Assembly (NCBI RefSeq): GCF_003752465.1
Contig: NZ_RKHJ01000001.1
Coordinates: forward strand, 1,674,001 to 1,738,000
Source: Agrococcus jenensis
GTDB lineage: Bacteria; Actinomycetota; Actinomycetes; Actinomycetales; Microbacteriaceae
Direction: 5' to 3'
Length of the DNA stretch: 64,000 bases
Shown here: piece by piece, positions 38,435 to 45,667 of the stretch
Numbering within the stretch: position 1 is the first letter of the stretch
Layout of the letters: each line of letters begins with the position of its first letter
Made by a program: the position numbers and the translations under genes
Notes under the pieces: model-generated
Databases searched by the model: none
Told to the model about the DNA's origin: nothing
Seen by the model: only the letters and a program-made list of their open reading frames with translations

Positions 38435-39772
38435 GTGCCTGAACTCGCCACCACCCCCCAGAGCGGCGTCGCCGAGGCAGAGGGCCTCGACACCCGCCAG
38501 CGCACCTACGTGCTCGACACGAGCGTGCTGCTGTCCGATCCGGGGGCGATCCACCGCTTCGCCGAGCACGCCGTCGTGATCCCCGTGATCGTGATCGCCG
38601 AGCTCGAGAAGAAGCGGCACGACCCGGAGATCGGCTACTTCGCGCGCAAGGCGCTGCGGAACCTCGACGACCTGCGGGTCACGCACGAGCGGCTCGACTT
38701 CCCGGTGCCGACGGAGGGCGGCGGGAGCCTGCGCGTCGAGCTGAACCACTCGAACCAGCAGGTGCTGCCCAGCGGGCTGCAGCTCGGCGACAACGACTCA
38801 CGCATCCTCGCGGTCGCCTCGAACCTCGCGGGCGACGGGCTCGACGTCTGCATCGTCTCGAAGGACATGCCGATGCGCGTCAAGGCGGCGTCGATCGGCC
38901 TGCCGGCTGAGGAGTACCTCGCCGAGCAGGCGGTGGACTCGGGCTGGACCGGCACGGCGGAGCTCGCGCTCTCGGGCGAGCAGATCAACCGGCTCTACGA
39001 GGACGAGCGGCTCGAGACCAGCAAGGTCGCCGACCTGCCGATCAACACCTGCCTCGTCATCTCGTCCGAGCGCGGCTCGGCGCTCGGCCGCGTCACCCGC
39101 CGCGGCGAGGTCTCGCTCGTGCGCGGCGACCGCGAGGTCTTCGGCGTGCACGGCCGCTCGGCCGAGCAGCGGCTCGCGATCGACCTGCTGCTCGACAACG
39201 AGGTGGGCATCGTCTCGCTCGGCGGCTCCGCCGGCACCGGCAAGTCGGCGCTCGCGCTCGCCGCGGGCCTCGAGGCCGTGCTCGAGCGGAGGCTGCACAA
39301 GAAGGTCATCGTCTTCCGCCCGCTCTACGCGGTCGGCGGCCAGGAGCTCGGCTACCTCCCGGGTGACGCCGCCGAGAAGATGAACCCGTGGGGCCAGGCG
39401 ATCTACGACACGCTCGGCGCGCTCGTGAGCGACAACGTGCTCGACGAGGTCGCGGCGCGCGGCATGCTCGAGGTGATGCCGCTCACGCACATCCGCGGCC
39501 GCTCGCTGCACGACGCGTTCGTGATCGTCGACGAGGCGCAGTCGCTCGAGCGCAACGTGCTGCTGACGGTGCTGAGCCGCATCGGGCAGAACTCGCGCGT
39601 CGTGCTCACGCACGACGTGGCGCAGCGCGACAACCTGCGCGTCGGCCGCCACGACGGCGTCGCGAGCGTCATCGAGACGCTCAAGGGGCACGACCTCTTC
39701 GGCCACATCACGCTGCAGCGCAGCGAGCGCAGCCGTATCGCGGCGCTCGTGACGAGCCTGCTGGAGGACTGA
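38435..39772 (+). CDS. phoH2: PIN-PhoH fusion protein (PhoH2-like RNase/ATPase)
   Basis: 445-residue two-domain protein. Residues about 14-150 are a PIN nuclease domain with acidic residues in [17 protein letters not shown] and GDNDSRIL. Residues about 235-445 are the PhoH P-loop ATPase with [13 protein letters not shown] and [12 protein letters not shown]. Mycobacterial PhoH2 is an RNA helicase and RNase controlled by an upstream antitoxin gene, phoAT; no comparable gene is visible here, only the structured leader. GTG 38435 has GGGAG 6 nt upstream. An in-frame GTG at 38399 with GGAGG is the alternative and would add 12 residues. Confidence 0.9.
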   Translation: MPELATTPQSGVAEAEGLDTRQRTYVLDTSVLLSDPGAIHRFAEHAVVIPVIVIAELEKKRHDPEIGYFARKALRNLDDLRVTHERLDFPVPTEGGGSLRVELNHSNQQVLPSGLQLGDNDSRILAVASNLAGDGLDVCIVSKDMPMRVKAASIGLPAEEYLAEQAVDSGWTGTAELALSGEQINRLYEDERLETSKVADLPINTCLVISSERGSALGRVTRRGEVSLVRGDREVFGVHGRSAEQRLAIDLLLDNEVGIVSLGGSAGTGKSALALAAGLEAVLERRLHKKVIVFRPLYAVGGQELGYLPGDAAEKMNPWGQAIYDTLGALVSDNVLDEVAARGMLEVMPLTHIRGRSLHDAFVIVDEAQSLERNVLLTVLSRIGQNSRVVLTHDVAQRDNLRVGRHDGVASVIETLKGHDLFGHITLQRSERSRIAALVTSLLED

Positions 39773-39800
39773 CCGCCGATCGCGCGCGGCCGACGGCTGC

Positions 39801-39860
39801 GGGACCCCTTCCTCCCAGCGGGACCCGGTGCACCGGGTCCCCGAGGGTGGGAGGGGTCCC
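39801..39860. repeat. 60-bp near-loopless palindrome after phoH
   Basis: Arms 39801-39830 and 39831-39860 meet at a TGCA centre and pair at 25 of 30 positions. Outer GGGACCCCT and inner GGGACCCGGTG blocks are perfect, with a mismatched middle. It lies between phoH and the leaderless AlkZ-like gene on the same strand. Confidence 0.85.
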
Positions 39861-39891
39861 CACGCGGTGCTGGCGCGTGGGCGCGGGCGAG

Positions 39892-39897
39892 TAGCGT
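39892..39897 (+). promoter_or_regulatory. -10 element of the AlkZ-like gene (leaderless)
   Basis: TAGCGT ends 7 nt before the GTG at 39905. Confidence 0.55.
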
Positions 39898-39904
39898 CGG
39901 CGGG

Positions 39905-41020
39905 GTGCGGGAGCTGACGGCGGTCGAGGCGCGGCGGATGCGCATGGTGTCGCAGGGGCTCGTCACCGGCGGATGGCTCGGCTCGACGCGCACGCCGCTC
40001 GAGGCTGTCCGCCATTCGGTCGCCCTCCAGGGGCAGGACCTGCCGGCGGTGCTGCGCGCGATCGCGGCGCGCTCGACGCCCGGGACGACGCTCGACGACG
40101 TGCGCGCGGCGTTCGACGACGGGCTCGTGCGCTCGTGGGCGATGCGCGGCACGCTCTTCGTCGCCGCGGCCGACGACCTCGCCGTGCTGCACGCCTGGAC
40201 GGCCGAGCGGATGCGCCGGCAGGAGTGGCGGATGTGCGAGGTGCGCGGCATCGACCAGGCGACCGCCGAGCGTGCGGCCGACGTGCTGGTCGAGGTGCTC
40301 GCGGACGGGCCGCTGCTCCGCTCCGCGATGCTCGCCGCGTGGGAGGCGGCCGGTGTCTCGACGGCTGGCGGTCGCGGCTACCACCTGCTCGCGCTCGGCT
40401 CCTACGACGGGATCCTGCGATTCGGCCCGTTCGATGGCCGCGATCAGCTGCTCGTCGGCGGGCCGCGCCCCTCGGTCCCGGAGCCGGAGCGTGCGCTCGA
40501 CGAGGCGCTCCGCCGCTTCGTCGGGGCGCGCGGCCCCGTGCACCCCGATGACGTGGCGTGGTGGCTCGGGCTGCCGAAGGCGATCGTGCGCGCGTCGCTC
40601 GCCCGCATCGAGGGGCTCGAGGCCGTGCTCGTCGAGGGCCGAGAGATGCTCGTCGTCGCGGGCGCGGCGGGGGAGTCCTCCGACGTCGTGCTCGTGCCGG
40701 GCTTCGACGAGCTGCTGCTCGGCTACCGCGACCGGTCGCTCGTCGCGAGCCCCGCGGTGCTGGCGGCGGTCGTGCCGGGCGGCAACGGTGTCTTCCGGCC
40801 CATGGTCGTCGTCGACGGCGCAGCGGTCGGCACGTGGCGGTTCCCGGCGTCGGGCGCCGCGGGACGCTCCAGCGCCGCGCGATCACGCCGCGCGACCGCC
40901 CGGGGGCCAGCCGCTGATCCGAGCGCGCCGGTCGAGCCGCTGCTCGAGCTCGTCGAGCCGGTGAGCGCGGTGACCCGCCGCCGGATCGATGCCGCGCTCG
41001 CGGAGTGGCCGCACCGCTGA
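39905..41020 (+). CDS. AlkZ-like winged-helix DNA glycosylase family protein
   Basis: 371-residue protein of the HTH_42/AlkZ superfamily: repeated winged-helix-like units followed by a beta-barrel-like C-terminal part. The segment VALQGQDLP holds the QxQ motif (Gln42 and Gln44) used by AlkZ and AlkX glycosylases to excise bulky or cross-linked bases. SWAMRGTLFVAAADDL and DELLLGYRDRS are further family segments. A housekeeping repair role is likelier than a toxin-specific one because no biosynthetic cluster is nearby. The stop is 1 nt from the convergent anti-sigma gene. Confidence 0.8.
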   Translation: MRELTAVEARRMRMVSQGLVTGGWLGSTRTPLEAVRHSVALQGQDLPAVLRAIAARSTPGTTLDDVRAAFDDGLVRSWAMRGTLFVAAADDLAVLHAWTAERMRRQEWRMCEVRGIDQATAERAADVLVEVLADGPLLRSAMLAAWEAAGVSTAGGRGYHLLALGSYDGILRFGPFDGRDQLLVGGPRPSVPEPERALDEALRRFVGARGPVHPDDVAWWLGLPKAIVRASLARIEGLEAVLVEGREMLVVAGAAGESSDVVLVPGFDELLLGYRDRSLVASPAVLAAVVPGGNGVFRPMVVVDGAAVGTWRFPASGAAGRSSAARSRRATARGPAADPSAPVEPLLELVEPVSAVTRRRIDAALAEWPHR

Positions 41021-41021
41021 G

Positions 41022-41753
41022 TCAGAGCTCGAGCGCGCCGCGCCAGATGCTGTCGCCGGAGTGGGTCGGGTCGCCGTCGTAGGGCTCGACCGAGACGTCG
41101 ACGACCGGGAACGCCGCGAGGTCGAGGTCTGCGGGCAGCGCGAGCTCGGTCGAGGCCGCGTCCATGACGCCCAGGCTCACCATCTGCTGCGCGTCCGCGT
41201 CGAGCAGCCAGACGTCGAGGTACCCGTCGACGGTAGGCAGCGCATCCGCGTCGACGACGAGCAGGCGCTGGCCGTCGCGCTCGATCACCTCGGCGCGAGC
41301 GGGTGCGACGCTCGAGCCGAGCGGCTCGAGCACGGCGCCCGCGACGTCGGTCGACCGGGGGCCGCCGCCGAGCTGCGTCACGAGCAGCACGGCGAGGCTC
41401 GCCGCGACGACCGCGGAGGCCGCGCACGCGGCGATGAGCGCTCGGCCGCTGAATCGCCGGTGGCGGGCCACGTCGGGCGAGCGGGTCGCCGAGGCGCGGG
41501 TCGAGGGCGCGGCCGGCTGCCCGATCGGGGCGGGAACCGGCTCGTCGAGGGCGGCGATGTCGGCGGCGATCCGGTCCCAGACCGCTGCGGGCGGCTCGAC
41601 CGGCGAGACGTCGGCGGCGCGGAAGCGGTCGGCCGCGACGCGGAGCGACGAGACCTCCGCTCGGCAGTGCGCGCAGGTCGTGAGGTGCTCGGCGCTCGCG
41701 TCGGACTCGCCCAGCGCGAGCGCGGTGAGCGCGTCAGTCGACAGGTGCTGCAT
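41022..41753 (-). CDS. rskA: Anti-sigma factor, RskA-like
   Basis: 243-residue single-span membrane protein. It has a cytosolic zinc-containing anti-sigma domain with His23-x3-Cys27-x2-Cys30 (EHLTTCAHC), a disordered linker, one membrane span at about residues 104-125, and an extracytoplasmic RskA C-terminal domain (DGYLDVWLLDADAQQMVSLGV). It would hold the sigma factor until regulated proteolysis. The ATG lies inside the sigma gene, a 20-nt overlap that couples translation and favours equal amounts. Confidence 0.9.
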   Translation of the reverse strand: MQHLSTDALTALALGESDASAEHLTTCAHCRAEVSSLRVAADRFRAADVSPVEPPAAVWDRIAADIAALDEPVPAPIGQPAAPSTRASATRSPDVARHRRFSGRALIAACAASAVVAASLAVLLVTQLGGGPRSTDVAGAVLEPLGSSVAPARAEVIERDGQRLLVVDADALPTVDGYLDVWLLDADAQQMVSLGVMDAASTELALPADLDLAAFPVVDVSVEPYDGDPTHSGDSIWRGALEL

Positions 41754-42303
41754 GGGTGTCCTCCCATCTCTCCCTGAGTCTTCGGAGCGCTCGCGACAAG
41801 TGGCTCTTCACGGTGCCGATCGGCATGTCGAGCGCCTCGGCGATCGAGGCGGTCGAGCGGTCCTCGAGCACCGCGAGCCGGACGATGGTGCGCTGGGGCT
41901 CGCCGATGCGCTCGAGCTCCTCCTGGACGGTGAGCGCGTCGGCCACGGCGTCGAGCACCGGGTCGCCCTCACCGCGCTCGAGGCGCTCTGCGAGGTCGTG
42001 GGGGTCGAAGGCCTGCTCCTTGGCGGCCCGGCTGCGGTAGTGGTCCGCGATGCGCCGGCGGGCGATCGCGATGATCCAGGCGCCGAGCGGCCCGTTCGCG
42101 GCGTCGTACGCGTCGCGGGAGCGCCACACGGAGACGAAGGTCTGCTGCACCACATCCTCCGCATCGTGCGGGGCCATCGCCCGGCAGGCGATCGCGTAGA
42201 CCATGCCGCCCCAGCGCTCGTACGCCAGGCGCAGCGTCTCGGGGGAGGCGTCGGCCGCGAACGCGAGCGACAGCCGCTCGACATCCGTCACTCCGTCGTC
42301 CAC
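41734..42303 (-). CDS. sigK: ECF RNA polymerase sigma factor, SigK-like
   Basis: 189-residue group IV sigma factor. Region 2 includes AYERWGGMVYAIACR and DAEDVVQQTFVSVWR; region 4 includes VRLAVLEDRSTASIAEALDMPIGTVKSHLSRALRRLRE. It pairs with an RskA-type anti-sigma factor, the arrangement that in mycobacteria (SigK-RskA) controls secreted antigens. Here the genes just upstream on the same strand encode a sortase and two surface proteins, likely regulon members. The GTG at 42303 has TACCGT 6 nt upstream (leaderless). Confidence 0.9.
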   Translation of the reverse strand: MDDGVTDVERLSLAFAADASPETLRLAYERWGGMVYAIACRAMAPHDAEDVVQQTFVSVWRSRDAYDAANGPLGAWIIAIARRRIADHYRSRAAKEQAFDPHDLAERLERGEGDPVLDAVADALTVQEELERIGEPQRTIVRLAVLEDRSTASIAEALDMPIGTVKSHLSRALRRLRERWEDTHAAPVD

Positions 42304-42309
42304 GGCCAG

Positions 42310-42315
42310 ACGGTA
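42310..42315 (-). promoter_or_regulatory. -10 element of the sigma factor gene (leaderless)
   Basis: TACCGT on the minus strand, 6 nt before the GTG at 42303, giving sigma and anti-sigma a promoter separate from the sortase. Confidence 0.5.
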
Positions 42316-42332
42316 TCACCGGGCCATGCGCC

Positions 42333-43088
42333 TCACGGCGCGTCCAGGACAGCGGTGACGACGATGTTGTCCTCGTAGGCGCCCGCGGCGGCGTCCCACT
42401 CGCCGCCGCAGGTGACGAGGCGCACGACGTGCTCCCCGTCGCGGGCGAACAGCGCGTCCAGCCGCAGCTCGTCCTTCGACACCTGCTCGATGCTCGTGAT
42501 GCGGTAGCGCAGCTCTGCGCCGGAGGCCGTCGAGATCTCGACCGCGTCGCCCTCCGCCGCCCGCAGCACCGACGCCATCGGCGCGCTGCCGATGTCGCTG
42601 TCCACGTGGGCGGCGAACACCGCGGAGCCGGTGTCGGCGCCGGGCGCCGGGCCGAAGCGGTACCAGCCGATCTCCTGCACGAGGTCGGGCACATCCATCT
42701 GGCCGTCGTCGCGCACGCCGACGGGGACCACCCCGAGCTCGAGGTCGACCGACGGCACGCGGACCGCGGCCGGCGCGTCGACCGCGACCGGTGCGGGCGG
42801 CGAGGCGTCGCGCACGCCCACGCCGGTCGGGATCGTGCCGGACGGCGGGGCGGATGCGCTGGGCGCAGCCGGCTCCGTCATTCCTGCGTCCGCACCGAGC
42901 GAGGCGCTCGGCTGCGGCGCGACGCTCGGGGCCGACGGCAGCTGCGCGAGCAGCACGGCGCCGGTCCCGAGCGCCGCGACGGCGATGACCGCGGCGGCCA
43001 CGGTAGCCACGCGACCGCCGCGGGAGCCAGGACGCACGGAAGGCTCCCGCCGCGCGATGCGCGACGAGAGCCCCCGCTCAGCGTCCAT
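42333..43088 (-). CDS. Class F sortase
   Basis: 251-residue membrane-anchored transpeptidase. A cytosolic tail and one span (residues about 27-50) are followed by a Pro/Ser linker to about residue 105 and the sortase barrel. The catalytic His161 is in FAAHVDSD and Cys227 in LVTCGGEWD. At Cys+12, where I expect the catalytic Arg in class F enzymes, the residue is Glu239 (GAYEDNIVV). The gene lies 2 nt after the stop of a DUF4397 gene with GGGAG upstream, so sortase and putative substrate are co-expressed. It is followed by the sigma factor gene 29 nt on. Confidence 0.87.
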   Translation of the reverse strand: MDAERGLSSRIARREPSVRPGSRGGRVATVAAAVIAVAALGTGAVLLAQLPSAPSVAPQPSASLGADAGMTEPAAPSASAPPSGTIPTGVGVRDASPPAPVAVDAPAAVRVPSVDLELGVVPVGVRDDGQMDVPDLVQEIGWYRFGPAPGADTGSAVFAAHVDSDIGSAPMASVLRAAEGDAVEISTASGAELRYRITSIEQVSKDELRLDALFARDGEHVVRLVTCGGEWDAAAGAYEDNIVVTAVLDAP

Positions 43089-43090
43089 GC

Positions 43091-43900
43091 TCAGCCGCGC
43101 TCCCTTGCGGGGCGCAGCGTCTTCGTGGCGATCAGCGCGAGGCCGACCGCTCCGGCGAGCAGCAGCGAGATGGCCAGCGCGCGCTGGTCCTCCGCGCCGC
43201 CCAGGCCCGAGGGCACGCCGCTCGGCGCGCTGTGCGCCTGCACGACCTGCACCGCGAGGGCGAGGTTGCCGTCCTCGGCGCTGCCCCAGGCGGTCACGAT
43301 GCTGTTCGCGCCCTCCGCCAGGTCGAGGTCGGCCGGGCCGATCGCGACGGTGTCGGTGCCCGCGAGCACGACGTCCGCCGAGACGGCGCCCGCCGCGGTC
43401 TCGAGCGCTGCCTCATCGGGGTTCGTGAGGCCCTCGACGATGGCGGTGCCGTTCGCGCGCACGTCGACCGCGGGTGCGGCGGCGAGGTGGCGCACGGTGA
43501 GGCGCGCCTGTCCGGCGGCGACCGCCTCGGTGTCGTTCGCGAACGCCGAGAGCGTCGGGTCGCCGCCCTCGGTGAGGTGCGCGACGAGCGTCAGGTTGGC
43601 CGACTCCGGCACGGCGACGCCCATCGCCTCGATGGCCGGCTCTGCCGTGTCGGGGGTGCCGCCGTCGGCGAACACCTGGATGTCGTAGCTGCCGGCGGCG
43701 AGCATCATCGGGTCGGTCAGGGTGCCGGGCTCGAAGTCGCTGATGGCCTCCTCGCCGTTGATGAAGACGTCGACGGTGATGCCGGGCACGGCGTGCAGCA
43801 CCGAGACGGTCGAGTCGGTCTCGGCCGCCATGGCGGGTGCGCCGCCGGCTGCCGTCAGAGCGAGAGCGGCGCCGATGCCGATCGCGAGCTTGCGCTTCAT
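43091..43900 (-). CDS. DUF4397 surface protein 1 with sorting-signal-like C-terminus
   Basis: 269-residue exported protein. It has a signal peptide ending near APAMAAE (residue 26) and DUF4397 sequence with STVSVLHAVPGITVDVFING and RLTVRHLAAAPAVDVRANG. The C-terminus is PSGVPSGLGG (about 226-235), then a hydrophobic stretch and an Arg-rich tail, the layout of a sortase substrate. It aligns without gaps to the next protein, also 269 residues, so they are tandem duplicates. GAGGAGA precedes the ATG. An ECF-like promoter candidate lies 47-75 nt upstream. Confidence 0.85.
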   Translation of the reverse strand: MKRKLAIGIGAALALTAAGGAPAMAAETDSTVSVLHAVPGITVDVFINGEEAISDFEPGTLTDPMMLAAGSYDIQVFADGGTPDTAEPAIEAMGVAVPESANLTLVAHLTEGGDPTLSAFANDTEAVAAGQARLTVRHLAAAPAVDVRANGTAIVEGLTNPDEAALETAAGAVSADVVLAGTDTVAIGPADLDLAEGANSIVTAWGSAEDGNLALAVQVVQAHSAPSGVPSGLGGAEDQRALAISLLLAGAVGLALIATKTLRPARERG

Positions 43901-43946
43901 GGTGGTCTCCTCGAGGTGCGCGGCGCCGGATGCGCCGTCTACCTCC

Positions 43947-43975
43947 ATATCGGCGGGGACCCCGTGCCAGGTTGC
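43947..43975 (-). promoter_or_regulatory. Candidate ECF sigma promoter for the DUF4397-sortase unit
   Basis: On the minus strand GCAACC, 17 nt, then CGATAT: an -35 AAC-type hexamer and a -10 CGAT-type hexamer as recognised by many ECF sigma factors. No TANNNT element is close to the start. Only one instance, so tentative. Confidence 0.25.
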
Positions 43976-44028
43976 AGCGATCGCGGCAGCTGCATCTCGG
44001 GCGTGTCGCGGCAGGGCGACGGCACGCG

Positions 44029-44838
44029 TCACGGGCGCGCTGCACGCACGCGCGAGGCGCGAGCGCTGACGGCGGCGAGCCCCAGCGCACCGGCGACGGC
44101 GAGCATGACGCCCAGCGCGCCCTGCGCTCCGGCGCCGCCGAGGCCCGACGGCACGCCGCTCGGCGGCGTGTGCGCATCGACCACCTGCACCGCGAGCTGG
44201 AGGCTCTCCTGCCGCGCGTTGCCCCACGCCGTCACGATCGTGTTCGCGCCCTCTGCCAGCTCGACGTCCACCGGTCCGATCACGACGTCATCGGTGCCGG
44301 CGAGCACCACGTCGACGGAGACGGCTCCGGCCGGCACCTCGAGCAGCGCCTCGTCCGGATTCGTCAGGCTCCCGGCGATCACCGCGCCGTCGGCGCGCAC
44401 GTCGACGGCGGGTGCGGCGGCGAGGTGGCGGACGGTCAGCCTCGCCTGCCCGGCGGCGACCGGCTCGGTGCTGTTCGAGAACACCGAGAGCGTCGGCTGG
44501 TCGTCCGCGGTCAGGTTGCCGGTGATGGTGAGGTTCTGCCCCGCTGGCACCTCGACGCCGAGCGCCTCGACGGCGGGCTCGGCCGTGTCGGGCGTCTCGC
44601 CGTCGTAGTAGAGCTGCACGTCGTAGACGCCCGGCGCCAGCTGGATCGGGTCGGTCAGCTCACCCGGCTCGAAGTCGGTGATCGCCTCCTCGCCGTCGAT
44701 GTACGCGTCGACCGTGATGCCGGGGATCATGTGCAGCACCGAGACCGTCGAGTCGTCGCCGGCCGCGAGCGCGGGTGCACCGCCGAGCGCGACGAGCGCG
44801 AGTGCGGCGCCGGCGCTGATCACGATCGTGCCCTTCAT
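44029..44838 (-). CDS. DUF4397 surface protein 2 with sorting-signal-like C-terminus
   Basis: 269-residue paralogue of the protein at 43091-43900. It has the same signal peptide layout (GGAPALAAGDD), DUF4397 region, identical RLTVRHLAAAPAVDVRA segment and identical PSGVPSGLGG before a hydrophobic segment and an Arg-rich tail. Differences concentrate in the N-terminal half (residues 45-125), which would be the exposed variable part. A 128-nt gap separates the two genes. GAGGAG precedes the ATG. The region upstream is unusually AT-rich for this DNA. Confidence 0.85.
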   Translation of the reverse strand: MKGTIVISAGAALALVALGGAPALAAGDDSTVSVLHMIPGITVDAYIDGEEAITDFEPGELTDPIQLAPGVYDVQLYYDGETPDTAEPAVEALGVEVPAGQNLTITGNLTADDQPTLSVFSNSTEPVAAGQARLTVRHLAAAPAVDVRADGAVIAGSLTNPDEALLEVPAGAVSVDVVLAGTDDVVIGPVDVELAEGANTIVTAWGNARQESLQLAVQVVDAHTPPSGVPSGLGGAGAQGALGVMLAVAGALGLAAVSARASRVRAARP

Positions 44839-44905
44839 GGGGTCTCCTCACACCGGGCGCCGCACGCTGCGTCGCGCTGTCCCCCATCCTCAGCGACGGC
44901 GGAGC

Positions 44906-44930
44906 AGAAAGATAGCAGTGTTATGAAACC
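44906..44930 (-). promoter_or_regulatory. AT-rich patch upstream of DUF4397 gene 2
   Basis: A 25-nt patch of low GC (minus strand contains GGTTTCATAACACTGC then TATCTT) about 70-90 nt before the ATG, in DNA that is otherwise very GC-rich. TATCTT (44909-44914) is a plausible -10, but no clear -35 is visible. Promoter or operator. Confidence 0.35.
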
Positions 44931-44996
44931 GGCTCGGCTTCGCAGCTATCGACCGGGCGCTGTGGAGAGCGGCGGCGGCGCAGGGGAGGGCCGGAC

Positions 44997-45002
44997 TAGC
45001 GT
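44997..45002 (+). promoter_or_regulatory. -10 element of the A24 peptidase gene (leaderless)
   Basis: TAGCGT ends 7 nt before the GTG at 45010. Confidence 0.5.
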
Positions 45003-45009
45003 CGCCCGG

Positions 45010-45567
45010 GTGACGACGACGTCGGCGGAGGCGGTGCGGCTGCGCTCGCGGCATCGCGCGCGAGCGGTCGACCTGCTAGGCGCCCCGGCAGCGGTGAGCG
45101 CCGCGTCGCTGCTCGCGCTCGGCGGCTGGGATGCCGTCGCGATCGTGCCGCTCGCGGTCGCGGCGAGCGTTGCGCCGGCGCTCGCCCGGATCGACGTCGC
45201 CGAGCGGCGGCTGCCGAACGCGCTGACCGTGCCGCTGCTGCTGCTCGGTGCCGCTGCCGCCACCGTGCGCGTCGCCCAGGGCGACCTCGCGTCGCTCGCG
45301 GCGCTCGCCTGCGGGCTCGTGCTGCTCGCGATGGCGGTCGCGGGCGGCATGGGCATGGGCGACGTCAAGCTCGGCCTCGCGCTCGCACTCGCGACCGCGA
45401 CGCTCGGATGGGCCGCGCCGCTCACCGGCCTCGCCGCATCGGTCGTGCTCGGCGGCGTCGCGGGCGCTGCGGCGCTCGTGGCGGGTCGGCGCACCGTGCC
45501 GTTGGGGCCGGCGCTCCTGCTCGGCAACGCGATCGCGGCCGCGGCGGGCGCCAGCGGCGCAGGGTGA
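45010..45567 (+). CDS. Prepilin-type peptidase (A24 family)
   Basis: 185-residue polytopic membrane protease of the aspartic A24 family, without the N-terminal methylase domain of full PilD. The two catalytic Asp are visible: ARIDVAERRLPN (first loop, D-x(6)-PN) and GMGMGDVKLGLALA (GxGD). Such proteins process type IV-like pilins or Flp/Tad pilins, but no pilin or assembly ATPase is in the window, so its substrates are elsewhere. The GTG follows TAGCGT at 7 nt. The gene is divergent from the DUF4397 genes. Confidence 0.85.
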   Translation: MTTTSAEAVRLRSRHRARAVDLLGAPAAVSAASLLALGGWDAVAIVPLAVAASVAPALARIDVAERRLPNALTVPLLLLGAAAATVRVAQGDLASLAALACGLVLLAMAVAGGMGMGDVKLGLALALATATLGWAAPLTGLAASVVLGGVAGAAALVAGRRTVPLGPALLLGNAIAAAAGASGAG

Positions 45568-45634
45568 GCACGGATGCCGCCCGCTCTGTGACGGTTCGTG
45601 ACGCGCGGATTGGTAGCGATGGCTGTCAGATACG

Positions 45635-45640
45635 TACCGT
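45635..45640 (+). promoter_or_regulatory. -10 element of the met ABC operon
   Basis: TACCGT about 28 nt before the ATG at 45668, which has AAGGAG at 45657-45662. I see no SAM riboswitch in the 100-nt gap. Confidence 0.4.
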
Positions 45641-45667
45641 CGGTGCATCCCCCAAGAAGGAGCCACC

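Noticed and set aside
45010..45567. Prepilin peptidase as part of the sortase module (pilus assembly)
   Set aside because: No pilin, assembly ATPase or Tad genes are present; the gene is divergent with its own promoter.
45568..45667. SAM-type riboswitch before metQ
   Set aside because: No matching stems or conserved core; the gap holds only a -10-like hexamer and a ribosome binding site.
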